Assembly: GCA_949825065.1 (NCBI GenBank)
Contig: OX463839.1
Location: forward strand, 33,241,540 to 33,305,539
Direction of reading: 5' to 3'
Length of the DNA stretch: 64,000 nt
Source: Odontocerum albicorne
Taxonomy: Eukaryota > Arthropoda > Insecta > Trichoptera > Odontoceridae
Shown here: positions 23,200 to 34,674 of the stretch, piece by piece
Layout: each line of letters starts with the position of its first letter
Position numbering within the stretch: position 1 is the stretch's first letter
Program-made: the position numbers and the translations under genes
Notes under the pieces: model-generated
Told to the model about the DNA's origin: nothing
The model's database searches: none
What the model saw: only the letters and a program-made list of their open reading frames with translations

Positions 23200-23775
23200 A
23201 AATTAAACATATCGCCACACGCCGTTCGATATCACTCTTTACTCTTTCAGATAATGCAAGAAAAGATATCGAACGGCATGTAGCGATAGGAAATAAAGTC
23301 ATGGAGCAAAAATTTACTAAAATGATAATCCACAAAAGTATTTTTGTCCCAACTTTGTTGTAAGGGAGTGAAACGTGGATCTGGAAAAAGACTGAAAGGA
23401 GAGGAATAAACACTAGAAATGCGTGATTTGAGAAGAATACATTGAGTGAAAATGTATGACATAATACAGAATGAAGTGACTAGAGATGAATGTGAATTTA
23501 AGCCTCATGTGTTGAGTAAGATGAAGAGCACGTTGAGATGGTTTGGACATGTGGAACGAATGAGTGGAGAAATATTAACAAAATAGATAGTGCAAATGTG
23601 AGTGGAAGGCGCGTGAGAGTAAAACCAAGGAAAGTATGGTTGGATGAAGTGAATTACATTCTGAAAGAAGGAAACGTAGAAAGTCAGAGAAAACATAGAA
23701 GTTGTATGGATGTAGAAGAGACTAAGGATGTGTGTCGAGATAGAAAAAAATTGGCGCTCTGTGAGATGGTGTAAA
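23200..23775 (+). pseudogene. Non-LTR retrotransposon C-terminal region
   Basis: Pieces in several frames: MEQKFTKMII, then GSETWIWKKTERRGINTR, then MVWTCGTNEWRN (a WFGHVERMS remnant) and SGRRVRVKPRKVWLDEVNYI, then GNVESQRKHRSC and a CRDRKKLA-like tail. Same family as 17655-18095 but with more of the protein kept. Many stops. Confidence 0.82.
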
Positions 23776-23828
23776 AAGGACTCGTCTTATGTGACCCTTC
23801 GGATCAAGACATGTTTCAATATAATATC

Positions 23829-24214
23829 ATCGTCGTTGCTGGGTCTGATAGTCGAGGATCCCCTCGCTATTCTAATTTAGTTGGAAAGCAAAGCTGTGCC
23901 GTGAAGATTTCGTTTATTTCTTCTATTTCCTCTTTAAGTGAGTGAGATGTTGCATATCAGCTAACTCAACGGCCACACAGGTGTACTGGATCCGATGGCA
24001 CACATGAAGTGAGACGATCGGAGCACACCGGTATATTTTCCCCATTTTTTTAAAAGAATAAATATGATCGAACCCATAGGTATTCTTATACCCCCGAATA
24101 CTAGGAAGCAAAAAAAACCCCTGTATCATTTGAGGGGAGTAGCACAGGGCGGGGTTCGAACCGGCAACCTTCCACACAAAAGTCCAGTGTGCTACCGTAA
24201 GACCATGCAACTCA
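23829..24214 (-). mobile_element. SINE B copy
   Basis: tRNA-like head at the right end (minus strand: GCATGGTCTTACGGTAGCAC, then a near-perfect B-box GGTTCGAACCC). Body with CACAGGTGTACTGGATCCGA in plus orientation, and a 3' end rich in GTCGTTGCTGGGTC. The same structure recurs at 38719-39056. Unlike SINE A it has no TACACTTTCGTTG tail. Confidence 0.85.
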
Positions 24215-25218
24215 CCTTCAACATAATATAAACAGTAAACATTTACCTGTTAAATTTTATTCTTAATAGTCAATTAGGAATAAAATGATCACATGCTGTT
24301 ACTGCGATTTAAGATGAGGATGGTGAGAATCTGAAAAAAAAACACAAAGTAAGTGTTATGAAGAAGACTAGTGATAGAACCAGTCTCAAGGCTGACTAGA
24401 ATTGATCGATTTTACTTGTTTACTATGCTCACACACTTATGGAAGTACAGGCAGTCGTACATTCTGAATATTGTAGTTAATCTGATAAATTAATTAAATA
24501 TGGATGTCACCAACGAAGATGTTAATGAATTTATTGAATCTCACTCAAAATCTTTGTCAAACGATCTAATTGACCTAGTAAATAAGACACAAACTGAAAA
24601 AGTTGAAACTGATAGTGAAGAACCCGTTGTTAGGACTTTGACAATCACGATTAAGAATAAAGCTTTCATTCATATTCACAATTTTTTTTAATATAATGAA
24701 ATAATATGATCCCAATGGAGAGCGTATAACACATGTACGTAGGACAATTTACATATCATAGATACAGCATGCTATAGAACCATCAATCAAGAAAAGAAAA
24801 ATAAGCGCAGTATGCATTCACCCATCTCTTGATTAGTTTACTATGTATAAAGAACACCTGCTAATAATACTAATATGACTACTTAACTTTTTAACAATAC
24901 GTCTGAGTGTCAAGTTATATGTTTACATTTTCCATTCATAATTATAATTATGTTTTCATTGTAAAATAAATATTAAAAAAAAAACATTTCCACGTATTTT
25001 TTTTTATGATATATTGCTTTGCTTTCGTGCACATTTTCAGAAGCTAATTATGTACGAAAGAGAACTGTCTATAATTGAAATGTAACATAACACAATAAAC
25101 TCCCGAGTCCAGGTTCCAGTCTTATTTGGAATATGAACCTCATCATATGTTGTGTGTCCCAGAGATGTTTTATGGTTGCTAGTCCAATGAAATTTTGATA
25201 TTAAGGTCGCCAGTTTAA
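24215..25218. other. No host gene; small possible Tigger fragment at 24490-24640
   Basis: A plus-strand frame MDVTNEDVNEFIESHSKSLS followed by NDLIDL resembles the acidic C-terminal segment of Tigger/pogo transposases (compare 41400-41470 in this window). Nothing else is recognisable. Confidence 0.35.
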
Positions 25219-25516
25219 CCCTTTTAATCCCACGGGGCCGATTACCGGCCTTAAGTGGTGTATGCGAAAAATCCTACGGGGCCGATCGTCGGCCTCAAAG
25301 TTTTAATACAAGTTTTTATGTTGAATAAAACAATTTTTTTATGAAATATGAAAATTACTTATTATTTTACACTCTACAGGGAGGTCTCCACAAAATTAGG
25401 CTTTAAAACTAAATATTAACTGGGATAAACAATAAAATATAAACTACTGTCTTTTTGCCAAAAAATGCTTGGGATTTTTCGCACATGTTATGCAAAATAT
25501 GCTGGGATTAAAAGTG
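25219..25516. mobile_element. TTAA-flanked piggyBac-like MITE
   Basis: TTAA at 25215-25218 and 25517-25520 flank inverted ends CCCTTTTAATCCCA (left) and CACTTTTAATCCCA (right, reversed). At 298 bp and without coding capacity, it is a non-autonomous element. Internally GGGGCCGATTACCGGCC is echoed by GGGGCCGATCGTCGGCC. The sequences outside the TTAA sites (CGCCAGTTT and AAACTGGCG) are themselves inverted repeats, so it sits within another palindrome. Confidence 0.75.
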
Positions 25517-25686
25517 TTAAATATCGTGTTGAGATATTTAAACTGGCGACTATTAACATCAGAGCATCAACACAATATCAGATTAGTCTGATGTAAACCT
25601 CTTAAAGGCAGTCATTGTGCATTGTCCATTTCTTAAGAACCCCATCTCCCAGATTAATCTCTAAATTGGTAAATACGCTTTTTATA

Positions 25687-26975
25687 CGAGGTTTGCTACT
25701 TAAATTTTGAGATACGGCAACACCAGTGTAGATACGTCATATCTGACATCAGCATCATAAAGTTTGACGTCTTGAATGGTATACGTGCTCAGAAAGTTTT
25801 GTCATACGAGTGCTATTTGTGTTGTTTACAGTGACTTTAAAAATTCTTCTCGGCCAAAAATGGAATTAAATCGTGAACATTTTCGTGCGATGATTTTTTA
25901 TGATTTTCGACGTGGACTAACTCAACAAGTGTGCTTATCAACTCGCTTTGATTTTTGGTGATGAAGCACCATCCCGGGCCACTGTGTTTCGCTGGTTTTT
26001 CGAATTCAATCGTGGTCGTAGTTCGCTCCAAGACGAATTTCGTGAAGGTCGTCCAAAATAGGTTGTTGTGCCAGAAAACATCGATGTTGTGCGTGAACTG
26101 ATATTGCAAGATCGTCATGTGACTTATCGTGAGATTGAGGCATGTTTGGGCATTAGTTCCACTCGCATACATTCAATATTGCATGAACATTTGGCCGTCA
26201 AAAAGATTTGTTCGCGTTGGATACCGCATAATTTGACAATCGCTCAAAAAAAGGCTCGTGTCGATTGGTCCAAAGAAATGTTGAAAAAATTCGATCGCGG
26301 TGCTTCAAAAGACGTCTATAAGATCGTGATAGGCGACGAATCATGGATCTATGCATATGAGCCAGAAACTAAACAGCAGTCGACTGTATGGGTCTTTCAA
26401 GACGAGCCAAATCCAACAAAACTTGTTCGCGCACGAAGCACTTCGAAGCAAATGGTGGCTTGTTTCTTAGGTATAAATGGTCATATCGCAACAGTGCCTT
26501 TAGTGGAACGTCGTAAAGTCAATTCTGAATGGTACACCACCATTTGTTTGCCAGAAGTGTTCAGAGAAATGAGGAAAACCAACCGCCGAAGACGGATCAT
26601 TCTCCACCACGACAATGCGAGCTCTCACACATCGGCTCAAACAAGTGACTTTTTGAGCACTCTAAACATCGAATTGATGGGTCATCCGCCGTACAGCCTT
26701 GATTTGGCACCCAATGACTTCTTTTTATTCCCGAACATCAAAAATAAATTGCGAGGTCGACGTTTTTCGACGCCTGAAGAAGCGGTTGATGCGTTCAAAA
26801 TGCATGTTTTGAAGTTACGTCATTCGGAGTGGAAAAAGTGCTTCGAAAATTGGTTCAAACGCATGCAAAAGTGTATTGATTTTCATGGAGAGTATTTAAA
26901 AAAACAATAAAGCCATTTTCGATGATAAATATTTGTTTTTACTTGTCTGTCTCAAAACTTAAGTAGCAACCCTCG
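25687..26975 (+). mobile_element. mariner transposon, complete ends, nearly intact
   Basis: TA at 25685-25686 and 26976-26977. Terminal inverted repeats begin CGAGGKTTGCTACTTAARTT with few mismatches. The 1289-bp length is that of a full mariner. It is the best preserved single mariner in the gene-free half of the window. Confidence 0.94.
25860..26910 (+). pseudogene. mariner transposase (DD34D) with one frameshift and one stop
   Basis: The start is MELNREHFRAMIFYDFRRGL. A frameshift near 25950 (after LSTRF) and a TAG at 26059-26061 (in the GRPK-VVVPEN linker) are the only lesions I find. From VVVPEN onward 280 codons are open. Second HTH: YREIEACLGISSTRIHSILH. Linker: RWIPHNLT. Catalytic residues are D in IGDESWIY, D in HHDNASSHT and D in LAPNDFFLFP, the last two 34 residues apart. 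One oddity is YSLDLAPND where most mariners have YSPDLAPND. The low lesion count implies a fairly young insertion. Confidence 0.94.
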
Positions 26976-27129
26976 TACACAGATATTTTATTTCAACCAC
27001 GACCATAAACCTCGTCATTCGTACTCACTCTTCAATTATGGAGAGTGTGTATGCATGACGCCTTTTTTCCTCATTCAGAATTTGATTTATTTGTCTTTCA
27101 AATTTCGTTAACATATCCTAATGTTGATA

Positions 27130-27330
27130 TCAAGATTCCATTGTGAGCAGTCAGCTTTGATTCCCTTAAAACTCTCTGGTTGGCAAACACATTGTATAGT
27201 CCGCCTTTCACAGTACTGCATGCTGCTACTTTTCTTTCAATATATCACCTCATACGGCCGTCCGATGTGAAAATGCTTCCTAGATACAACATTTTAATTA
27301 ATCCAGCATTGTTCAGAACCAATACAAAAA
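27130..27330 (-). pseudogene. Non-LTR retrotransposon fragment
   Basis: Minus strand: LIKMLYLGSIFTSDGRM, then IERKVAACSTVKGGLYNVFA, then RESKLTAHNGILISTLGYV. This is the conserved YLGSxFTxDG...EIxxRVAAG...VxxGVLxPTLxYG region downstream of the RT domain. Only this segment survives. Confidence 0.75.
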
Positions 27331-28429
27331 AAAGTTTCACAATTATCAAAAGGATATAACCTTATGCGTATATGTTACATGAGAGTATAAAATAATTATC
27401 CATTCATAATCAATGTTTTTGAATATCCAGGACAGCTTTGATATTCAATATAACTCATTGTTTGTAATAAAACATGAACGAAAATTAGTTTTTCTATTGA
27501 CCAACGTGAATTCTGCGCGACGATAATATTTAACTCAAAACATTTCCCTTTACAATCGAGATTTAGAAAATTTCCTTATAACTTTTTTTTAACAATAGTT
27601 ATAAAAACTATATCAAATCCCAAGCATGCAGTCATCGTCCAGGTTTTGATTGATCCAGTGTCTTCAAATTCGGCAAGTTTACTGTAAAAAAGTATTTTAC
27701 ACAAAATATCGTTTAATATTTCGGAGACTTGAGTAACTCAATGAACTTATTTTAATGTAGGTTCATGGATTCCTGAGATAAAAAAATGTATTTGTAAAAT
27801 AATACAGAATTCAATAAAACTTCGTTCAATTATTTACTGAGGACTTCAAGCATTAGTAGGTTGATTTTAAAACGTTTTTATCAAGTTTCTTGTTTAACGA
27901 GTTATGGAGTTTTATTCATGTATTTTTCTCGTCCTTGCACGTGACTTATTAACTGTTAGGAAATATTTGTTTAAAGAAGTAACCATTGATGATAGTTACA
28001 TTTATAATACATAATCTTAACATTTATTTTTCACGAGTTAATCATGTTGCCCGGACGTTCTTTTTCCTTGCGGTAAAAGCAACCACGTTCAAAACAAACA
28101 AGTTTATGTCATCATAAATATGTTAAGGTGTGACGAAGAAGGAATGTAAACGTAAGTGAATATAACAAGGTAAAATTAGATAAATTATAAGTTTGACTAA
28201 GAATTAGAATGACTTCAATAACGATTAATTGAAGCATCGAAAAAACAATGATTAATTGAATCATCTTACCCGCGGTCAAAGGAGGTTCTTCAAATAATTG
28301 CAATAGTTTTAGTAAGATGCCATTGCGTCTGATCTTAAACGTGAAGATGTTTTAATGGAGTACCAGAAAGTGTATCTAAATACGGCATTTTTATTGGGTG
28401 TGGGTACAAAAGAAAGGGTCCTAGTTTGG
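27331..28429. other. No gene seen
   Basis: AT-rich with no recognisable repeat or coding motif. Confidence 0.45.
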
Positions 28430-28605
28430 TCAAAGAGTTCGTCTAGTAGCAATATGCTTCAACAGCAGTGGTTGCAGGTTCAATTCCCGTTGGTATCCGG
28501 ATTTTTAAAGGGTAACAGTCTGGTTTTCACTAAAGGCTTGTTTAAACAACTTCACCCGAATTACACCCGCCAGGTCGTAATGTATACAACGAAACTGTAA
28601 TACAA
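28430..28605 (+). mobile_element. SINE A copy
   Basis: B-box region GTTGCAGGTTCAATTCCCGT, body AGTCTGGTTTTCACTAAAGG, and tail CAACGAAACTGTAATACAAT. The A-box is worn. Confidence 0.82.
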
Positions 28606-28644
28606 TACTCGCACGCGTAAGACACGTCACTGTTCACATGCGAT

Positions 28645-28870
28645 AGTATTGTCAACATGTGATGGGGCGTAGGAGAGTGGGGATACCAAAGTTGAGATGG
28701 CTGGATGGGGTGACAGAGAATTGCCGCACACTTGGTACATTCAATTGAAGAAGAAACGCTACTGAGACAGATATGTGGCAGATCATTTTGCAGGCGGCCA
28801 TGACCCATCGTGGGTTGTAGTGACGATAATGATGACGATGTATGACTTGAAGAGACAAGACATTATTTGA
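28645..28870 (+). pseudogene. Non-LTR retrotransposon C-terminal tail
   Basis: Plus strand: RRRVGIPKLRWLDGVTENCR, then TLG, then WQIILQAAMTHRGL. This matches the (G)RPKxRWxDGVxEDxRxLG...W...L.EAxTHxGL tail of RTE-like proteins and is a third distinct family here. Confidence 0.75.
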
Positions 28871-29467
28871 TTTTCATTGAAGAGATAAGTTTCGCATAAC
28901 AATATTATACTTTACATTTTTTTTTACGGAAAACCAAGAACTGAAAAAGTAATTCAGCTTTATCAATACTGATAAAATTTAATAATGAAAGACTGGTAAA
29001 ATTTAATAAGATTTGATAATGAAATTCCTGTATGAAAACAAACGTTATTCCACGAAGATATTTCAATAACATCATCCGACGAGAATGGAGTTTTACGAAA
29101 TCAAATCAAAGGTACAATCGAATAAATTTTTGGTACAACAGTGAATATCTTTGCCAGCAATCATAAAAAACGTTCCCAATCGCGTTGAGATGCGCTGGAA
29201 ACAGTTGCATTCATCAGAGTTCATTTATTAACAATGACAATCAATAAACCGACAAAACAACCACTTGATATCGATTTAATTTAAAACCATAGACGAAATA
29301 ATGAAAGATATTTTTTGTTGTGTGCATCTAGAAATGACGGTCTAGCCATGACGAGAAAAAAATCACAACTGACCGTGGTCTGCATTGAGTCTGATTAAAC
29401 ACTGTTTCTTCATACATTGTATAGGTATATTTAGTTGCTTCATACATCGTATATTTAGACGGTTGAC

Positions 29468-29540
29468 TAATTGTATCGTATTACACTTTCGTTGTATACA
29501 GTACAACCTGGTGGACTTATTGCCAAGAATGGTGACATGT
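29468..29540 (-). mobile_element. SINE A tail fragment
   Basis: GTATTACACTTTCGTTGTAT followed by CCTGGTGGACTTATTGCCA, the family tail in reverse orientation. The head is absent. Confidence 0.75.
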
Positions 29541-29554
29541 GAATGAAGGTCGAA

Positions 29555-29765
29555 TGATGACATTAGAAAAAAATGCATGGGTAAAATGGACGTTGTAGGT
29601 AAGATGGAGAGAGGGGCGTTAAGATAGTTTAGACCTGTGGAGAGAAGGCTAAGCGAATGTACAAGTCAGAACTGCAAGATGTGTGTTGAAGAGGCAGACC
29701 GAGAAAAACGTGTTCGGATCAAGTGGACCAAATTTTGAAAGGAGACAAAGATAATATTACGAATA
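29555..29765 (+). pseudogene. Non-LTR retrotransposon C-terminal fragment
   Basis: Frames give KMERGALR, then VERRLSECT, then a GRPRKTCSDQVDQILKG-like stretch (RGRPRKTWxDQVxxIL is the family consensus). Frameshifted. Confidence 0.62.
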
Positions 29766-29793
29766 ATAGAACATTGTGCATAACAAGATGTTT

Positions 29794-29969
29794 TGTACTA
29801 TATTACACTTTCGTTGTATATAGTACAAACTGGAGGGCTTATTACTATGTGACTATCTCTTCCAATCCATCGGAAAAACGATAAAAATACCTTAAGTCAA
29901 TACCAGACTGAAGTCTTTTTTTTTTAATCGGTCGGAAGACGTCTTACCAATTATGCCACGGAGGTCACG
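29794..29969 (-). mobile_element. SINE A copy
   Basis: Tail TATTACACTTTCGTTGTATA, body, and head at the right with TCTTACCAATTATGCCACGG (reverse of the A-box region). Confidence 0.85.
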
Positions 29970-30169
29970 AACGAGTTGCTTCTTAACACGTCACCTAAAT
30001 TTATGGGCAGAAAAGCTTCCATCTGTGCTTTGATGTGGAATCAGCTTATTGATATGATAATCAAAAATTTTACAGTTAATCACAAATTTAACAGTTGCAT
30101 GGGTAAATGAGAAAATGGTGAGTAGATAATGCGTCTACATATAGTTAAAACAAAAAAATACCTCATTCA

Positions 30170-30330
30170 ATTTATTTTTCATCCGGGAACGATATCGAAG
30201 ATATGTCCAATAATTGATACTCTACAACGGCATTTTGTTCTTCTAGAGGTCCGTCTCCTATCAGAGGCTGGCCATCATCACGGCAATGTTTATCTTGTTG
30301 ACTGCATTTCGGAACAATTAAAAACATGCG
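30170..30330 (-). pseudogene. Non-LTR retrotransposon tail fragment
   Basis: Minus strand resembles LFRNAVNKINIAVMMASL followed by a GDG-like end, the same STELFRxAVxKxxIAMMxANLR...GDGT tail seen on the plus strand at 3900-3945 and 10005-10070. Confidence 0.55.
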
Positions 30331-31179
30331 GAATCTTCCTCTGCCTCATTTGACATTTATTTTTCCCAAGATGATCAGTTGTATTTTAACGTATCTTTTG
30401 CCTTTTATGACGTTACCGAGATACTGAAACTTGCGTTGCGTACCTTCACACACATTTAAACAGTTTTTGGTCCTTATCCTGTCCTGACCCGCGAGCAATC
30501 ACACATTTGTATCACAATTCATCAAAGGGCGTTGCTACTATAGCTGCCAGACGTGAATTGCTCTCCTCTGTTTAAATTTATATACGAGTATTTTTTTTAT
30601 TGGAACAGTATTATTATTATTGTGTAATATTGAATGAATTGATGTTCTTTATTTTTTGATTCACGTAAATTTTCTCGAGTGATAGTTCAATTGAATCGAT
30701 ATTTGTGTCTCAATCTGGTGGCATATGCAGCTTTAGATCAGCTAAGACATCCCTTTTCGGAAAGTCTTCAACATTTATGATAATATATGAATGCCAGACT
30801 CCACCTTAAAATTATTGTGTTAGAATCACATATCGGGACATCTACAAAGGTTTCTTTGTAGTTCGTCTTATCTAGGCAAGATTTCTGCGGTTTTCTTGAC
30901 AGATATCTTTTTTGATCATACGGAGAAGCGGGGAAGTACCCAATTCATGGCTGCATGAAAAATTCTAACAAAAAAAGAAGCACTATTTTGTTTATTTTTA
31001 TGAAAAAAAAATGTTAGAGTATGACGTTGTTGCTGTTCACCTTTGGAAGCATTAGGAGGAATTTATACATTGACAAAGACCAAAGGTCCAATACCCGTAC
31101 CAAACGTCCTATAGAAATAAAAGTTGGTAAATATATTGCAAGAACTAACATGTAACTTTATACGGACTTGATACTTAAC
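30331..31179. other. No gene seen
   Basis: AT-rich; one TACGAGTA at 30583. No protein similarity. Confidence 0.45.
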
Positions 31180-31365
31180 ACCTGTCTTCCGTTTCGGAGA
31201 TTGCGGATCCAGATTAGATCACTGTTGATACTCATTTTTTCTTAAAAAGGGGATCTATTTATTTTTCACTTTAAGCCTCAAAAACCTTTCTGTTTGATTT
31301 TAAGAGATTACCACGTGTCGACAAATCTGCCATGTTGCACTGTACACAACGAAAGTGTAATTTAT
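31180..31365 (+). mobile_element. SINE A copy, diverged
   Basis: GTCTTCCGTTTCGGAGATTG, an A-rich link, CACTTTAAGCCTC, AAGAGATTACCACGTG and tail CACAACGAAAGTGTAATTTA. Confidence 0.75.
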
Positions 31366-31654
31366 AATATCGAAAGAAAGACACTCTTAGGACACAAAAT
31401 ATGATGACATTTTTCGCAACGTTTGCATCGTATACTAACAACGAAAATGCTAAATAATAGAATATAGTACAAATTATTACATAACAAAATTGTAATCAAA
31501 TAAAAAAAATGTTATAAATTTTACTAAGATTTACATTAATTTATTCATCGTCACTGATTTTCTCAAGTACCATATTAAATTACTCAAGTTATTTCGTTTT
31601 CATTACATAATAAGTATTTGTCTTGGTAATGAAGTGCTGATAAGATTATAATTA

Positions 31655-31845
31655 TTTGACCTAAGTAAGATGCTTGTCTTCCGACCCGGGCGTCACGGGA
31701 TCGATTTTCGTTGAAATTGGATTTAAAAAGAATTCCTATCTGGTTTTCACTTAAGGTTTTAGTAAACACCTTTCTAGTTGGTTGTAAGAGATTGCTACAT
31801 GGTGATAAACCCGTCAGGTTGTAAAGTATCCACTGAAAATTAATT
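31655..31845 (+). mobile_element. SINE A copy
   Basis: GTCTTCCGACCCGGGCG, B-box remnant ATCGATTTTCG, TCTGGTTTTCACTTAAGG, AGAGATTGCTACATGGTG and CCCGTCAGGTTGTA. Confidence 0.8.
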
Positions 31846-32217
31846 TAATAACACTGAACCAAAATTAACTATTTTTAAGACACAAAAAATATGCCCACCA
31901 AAATAATGTGAAAACAGGTTAAACATGTCAGATTGAAGTAGATATTTTTATACGAGTTATCATATGCTCTTATAAATAAACATATAAATAAAAAGCATGT
32001 ACATTGCAGTAGATATTTGATACAATAATTAACCAAACATAATTGATAATGTACATCAGAACACTACAGAAGATTATGAGATCTCATATTATATAATAAT
32101 ACGAGTAGCAAATTATAAAAAGTGAAAATTTAAATAAAGAAATTTCACGCTTAAATTAAATCAAATAGAAATCACGAATTAAAATTACGGCATAAGAATC
32201 TATCAACTTCAGTATGC

Positions 32218-32350
32218 ATCAAATGCTTTATTGGTAGGACGCTGCTCTTTCCCCCGAGGGTATTAAGTTCGATTCCCACGATGGTATAAAAAAATCGTAC
32301 CAGTCTGGTCAGAGTTCGTCTAGTAAAAATACTCGCATACGTGAGGAGCA
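32218..32350 (+). mobile_element. SINE A head fragment
   Basis: TTTATTGGTAGGACGCTGC, then GTTCGATTCCCACGATGGTA with a B-box remnant. The tail is lost. Confidence 0.6.
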
Positions 32351-32564
32351 TTTTGAACACGTGAGGTGACGATCTGTGAGTTACTTGCCTATTCCAGTGG
32401 ATCTTAACCTGAAGGCACGATTAATGGGGCCGAAAACAATATTGTTTTCTGGTCATGCTCTTCAATATGCCCGCATCATTAAAACGATATGACGAGGGCT
32501 AACACACGAAAGAATAAATGTCTTGGGGCCTGATGTTAATTGGTGATATATTTTTGTTAATTGC

Positions 32565-32735
32565 ATGACTAGTTAACCTAGAACTTTTGACTTCCCACCC
32601 GATATATTTGGGTTCAATTTCCAATAGAATACAAAAAGGTTTCCAGTTTTGTTTTTCGTATAAAGTTTGTTGACACTATTCTGGTTGGTTAGAAAGAGAT
32701 ACGGTTTACAACAGAAGTGTAGTACGCTAAAAGTT
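32565..32735 (+). mobile_element. SINE A copy, diverged
   Basis: GACTTCCCACCCG, then GGGTTCAATTTCCAATAGAA, GGTTTCCAGTTTTG, TCTGGTTGGTTAGAAAGAGA and a worn GAAGTGTAGTACGC tail. Confidence 0.68.
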
Positions 32736-32739
32736 TTCA

Positions 32740-33545
32740 AGATATTGAGAGCTGAAACTTATTGTCAATTCGTTTAGAAGGAAATAATCTAATTTTGGAT
32801 ATCTTCAGTTTGTACTCGTATTATAAGCACATACAATGCTTTTAACGAAAGGGTTTCACTTGTAAAATCGAACAAAATGTCACTATAAAATAACGTTCTG
32901 GAAATTTCTAAAAAAAATTTAAGGACCTATACTGAATTGCATTTTTTATTAAGATTTTATTTATTTTTATAAATTATTATCAAAATTATTTTGGAGTAGT
33001 TCGTGAGAGAAACAAATAGCCAGCAATATTTGGAAATGTGAATATTTAACAATAAATTCTTGTTATATCACTAATCATATTAACCTGATACACGTATTTC
33101 AATCTCCTATCCCGAGGCTCTCTTCTTGAGGAATAGAAAACATTCAGGTTTAGGGAATTAAGTCTTTCGTTTTAAAATTCTCCGGAAATACACTATTTTT
33201 ATTTATTTATTCGTATGGTCCTTGATATATCCGAACTGGTGATATGGAATGTTGAAGATCGTGGCCGGGAGACAATCTTATCTTCGGCCCCAATAATCGA
33301 GCCTTCGGGTTAACAACTATTACAGTAGGCTCGGAACTTATAGTTTTTCATTGTATGAAGTGGAAATACTAACACACATGAACAGATGAAGTTTTGCTAA
33401 TATTACAAACTAGTATATGGTGTCCTTTACCTTCTAGGCACAGGAATCGACCAAGATATCTTCAAAACTGAGAAAAAGTTGCATCTTATATTTCGCTCCG
33501 AAAGATGGTGAAAATAAAAACATATTTCTGTATATGAGAAATACT
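32740..33545. other. No gene seen
   Basis: AT-rich; one TACTCGTA at 32813. No coding similarity. Confidence 0.45.
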
Positions 33546-33605
33546 TGTAGTCAATTAAATACTTGTTTTATTCAATGTAGTCAATTAAACATTTGTTTTA
33601 TTTCA
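33546..33605. repeat. 30-bp unit repeated twice
   Basis: Adjacent imperfect copies of a unit starting TGTAGTCAATTAAATACTTG. Confidence 0.9.
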
Positions 33606-33737
33606 ACTGTTTTTTTTTGGAAGCGAAACATTTGGCGTCATATTTTCTCGGTTATTGAAATTACCTTGGATTATTTATCCCAGAATATTTTCTGAACAAA
33701 CACGGAACAAATTAAGTAGAGGCAGATTTAAAAGGTG

Positions 33738-33925
33738 TATTGTACTGTACTGTGTCCCACTTTCGTTTCATACAGTACAGCCTGGCTAATTTATTGTCAC
33801 CAAACAATCAGAAAGAATTTAAAATGAGACTGGGACCCTTTTTAAAAAATCGGGTACTGATAAAAACCGAACCCGTAACTCCTAGATGTTCTACAAACGA
33901 GGCCACGGGGGTCGTCAAGGTGGAT
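33738..33925 (-). mobile_element. SINE A copy
   Basis: Tail CCCACTTTCGTTTCATACAG, body, reversed B-box region AACCGAACCCGTAACTCC and head ACGAGGCCACGGGGGTC. Confidence 0.82.
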
Positions 33926-34324
33926 AAGTTCAAAACGTACTGGGTGATGATGGCTCAAAAAATAGTTCGAGTCGATTTCAGTTCAACTTTCTCAGCTTAA
34001 AAGTCCGAAATATTAAAAAAGAACAATTAAAAACTATGCATTATCACTTAACCTTTTGGATGTTCGTAATTCGTTTTTATTAAATTCTATAAATGAGACA
34101 AACTTACGAAATGCGCAATCTTTGACATCTTTTGTCTATTTTCGTAACTTTTTACAGGATCTCTATTTTGCTCTTGTACTTTGCCAGCAAGGTCCACGTT
34201 TTGCGATAATACCATAAGCATCAATAACTTATGATTTCTATATTAACCATATTTATTTATTTAAAATGTAAGAAATTAAAGTTTCCTGAAAAGTACAACA
34301 CATTTAACTCACCTTAATTTCAGT

Positions 34325-34670
34325 AATTTGACCTTAAGACTGATGTGTTGAGTTAGATAAAGAAGAACACTCTGAAATGGTTTTGGCATGTACCCGTAGA
34401 ATGAATGAATGAAAAAGAAAAAAACTAACAAATCAAATATATAGTGCAAATGTGAGTAGAAAGCGTGGAAGAGGAAGACCAAGGTAAGTATAGTTGGATC
34501 AAGGAAATAATATTTTGAAAGAAGGTAACGTAGAAAGTCAGAGAAATCATAAGCATTGTATGAGGTGTAATGGATGCGGAGGGGTGAAGGATACATGTCG
34601 AGATAGGAAAGTCTGACGCTATTGTCCTCTCTGTCTACCCCGACCGGGAGATGGCGTGACGGTACGTATG
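34325..34670 (+). pseudogene. Non-LTR retrotransposon 3' region
   Basis: Worn frames with LKPHVLS..., SxxVSRKRGRGRPR, ILKEGNVESQRN and CRDRKV. The end reads CTACCCCGACCGGGAG and GTATGTATGTATT. Same family as 17655-18095 and 23200-23775. Confidence 0.78.
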
Positions 34671-34674
34671 TATG

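Noticed and set aside
23165..23462. Minus-strand hydrophobic frames
   Set aside because: Shadow of the plus-strand non-LTR fragment.
33740..34000. 86-codon plus frame
   Set aside because: It is the reverse strand of a SINE A copy.
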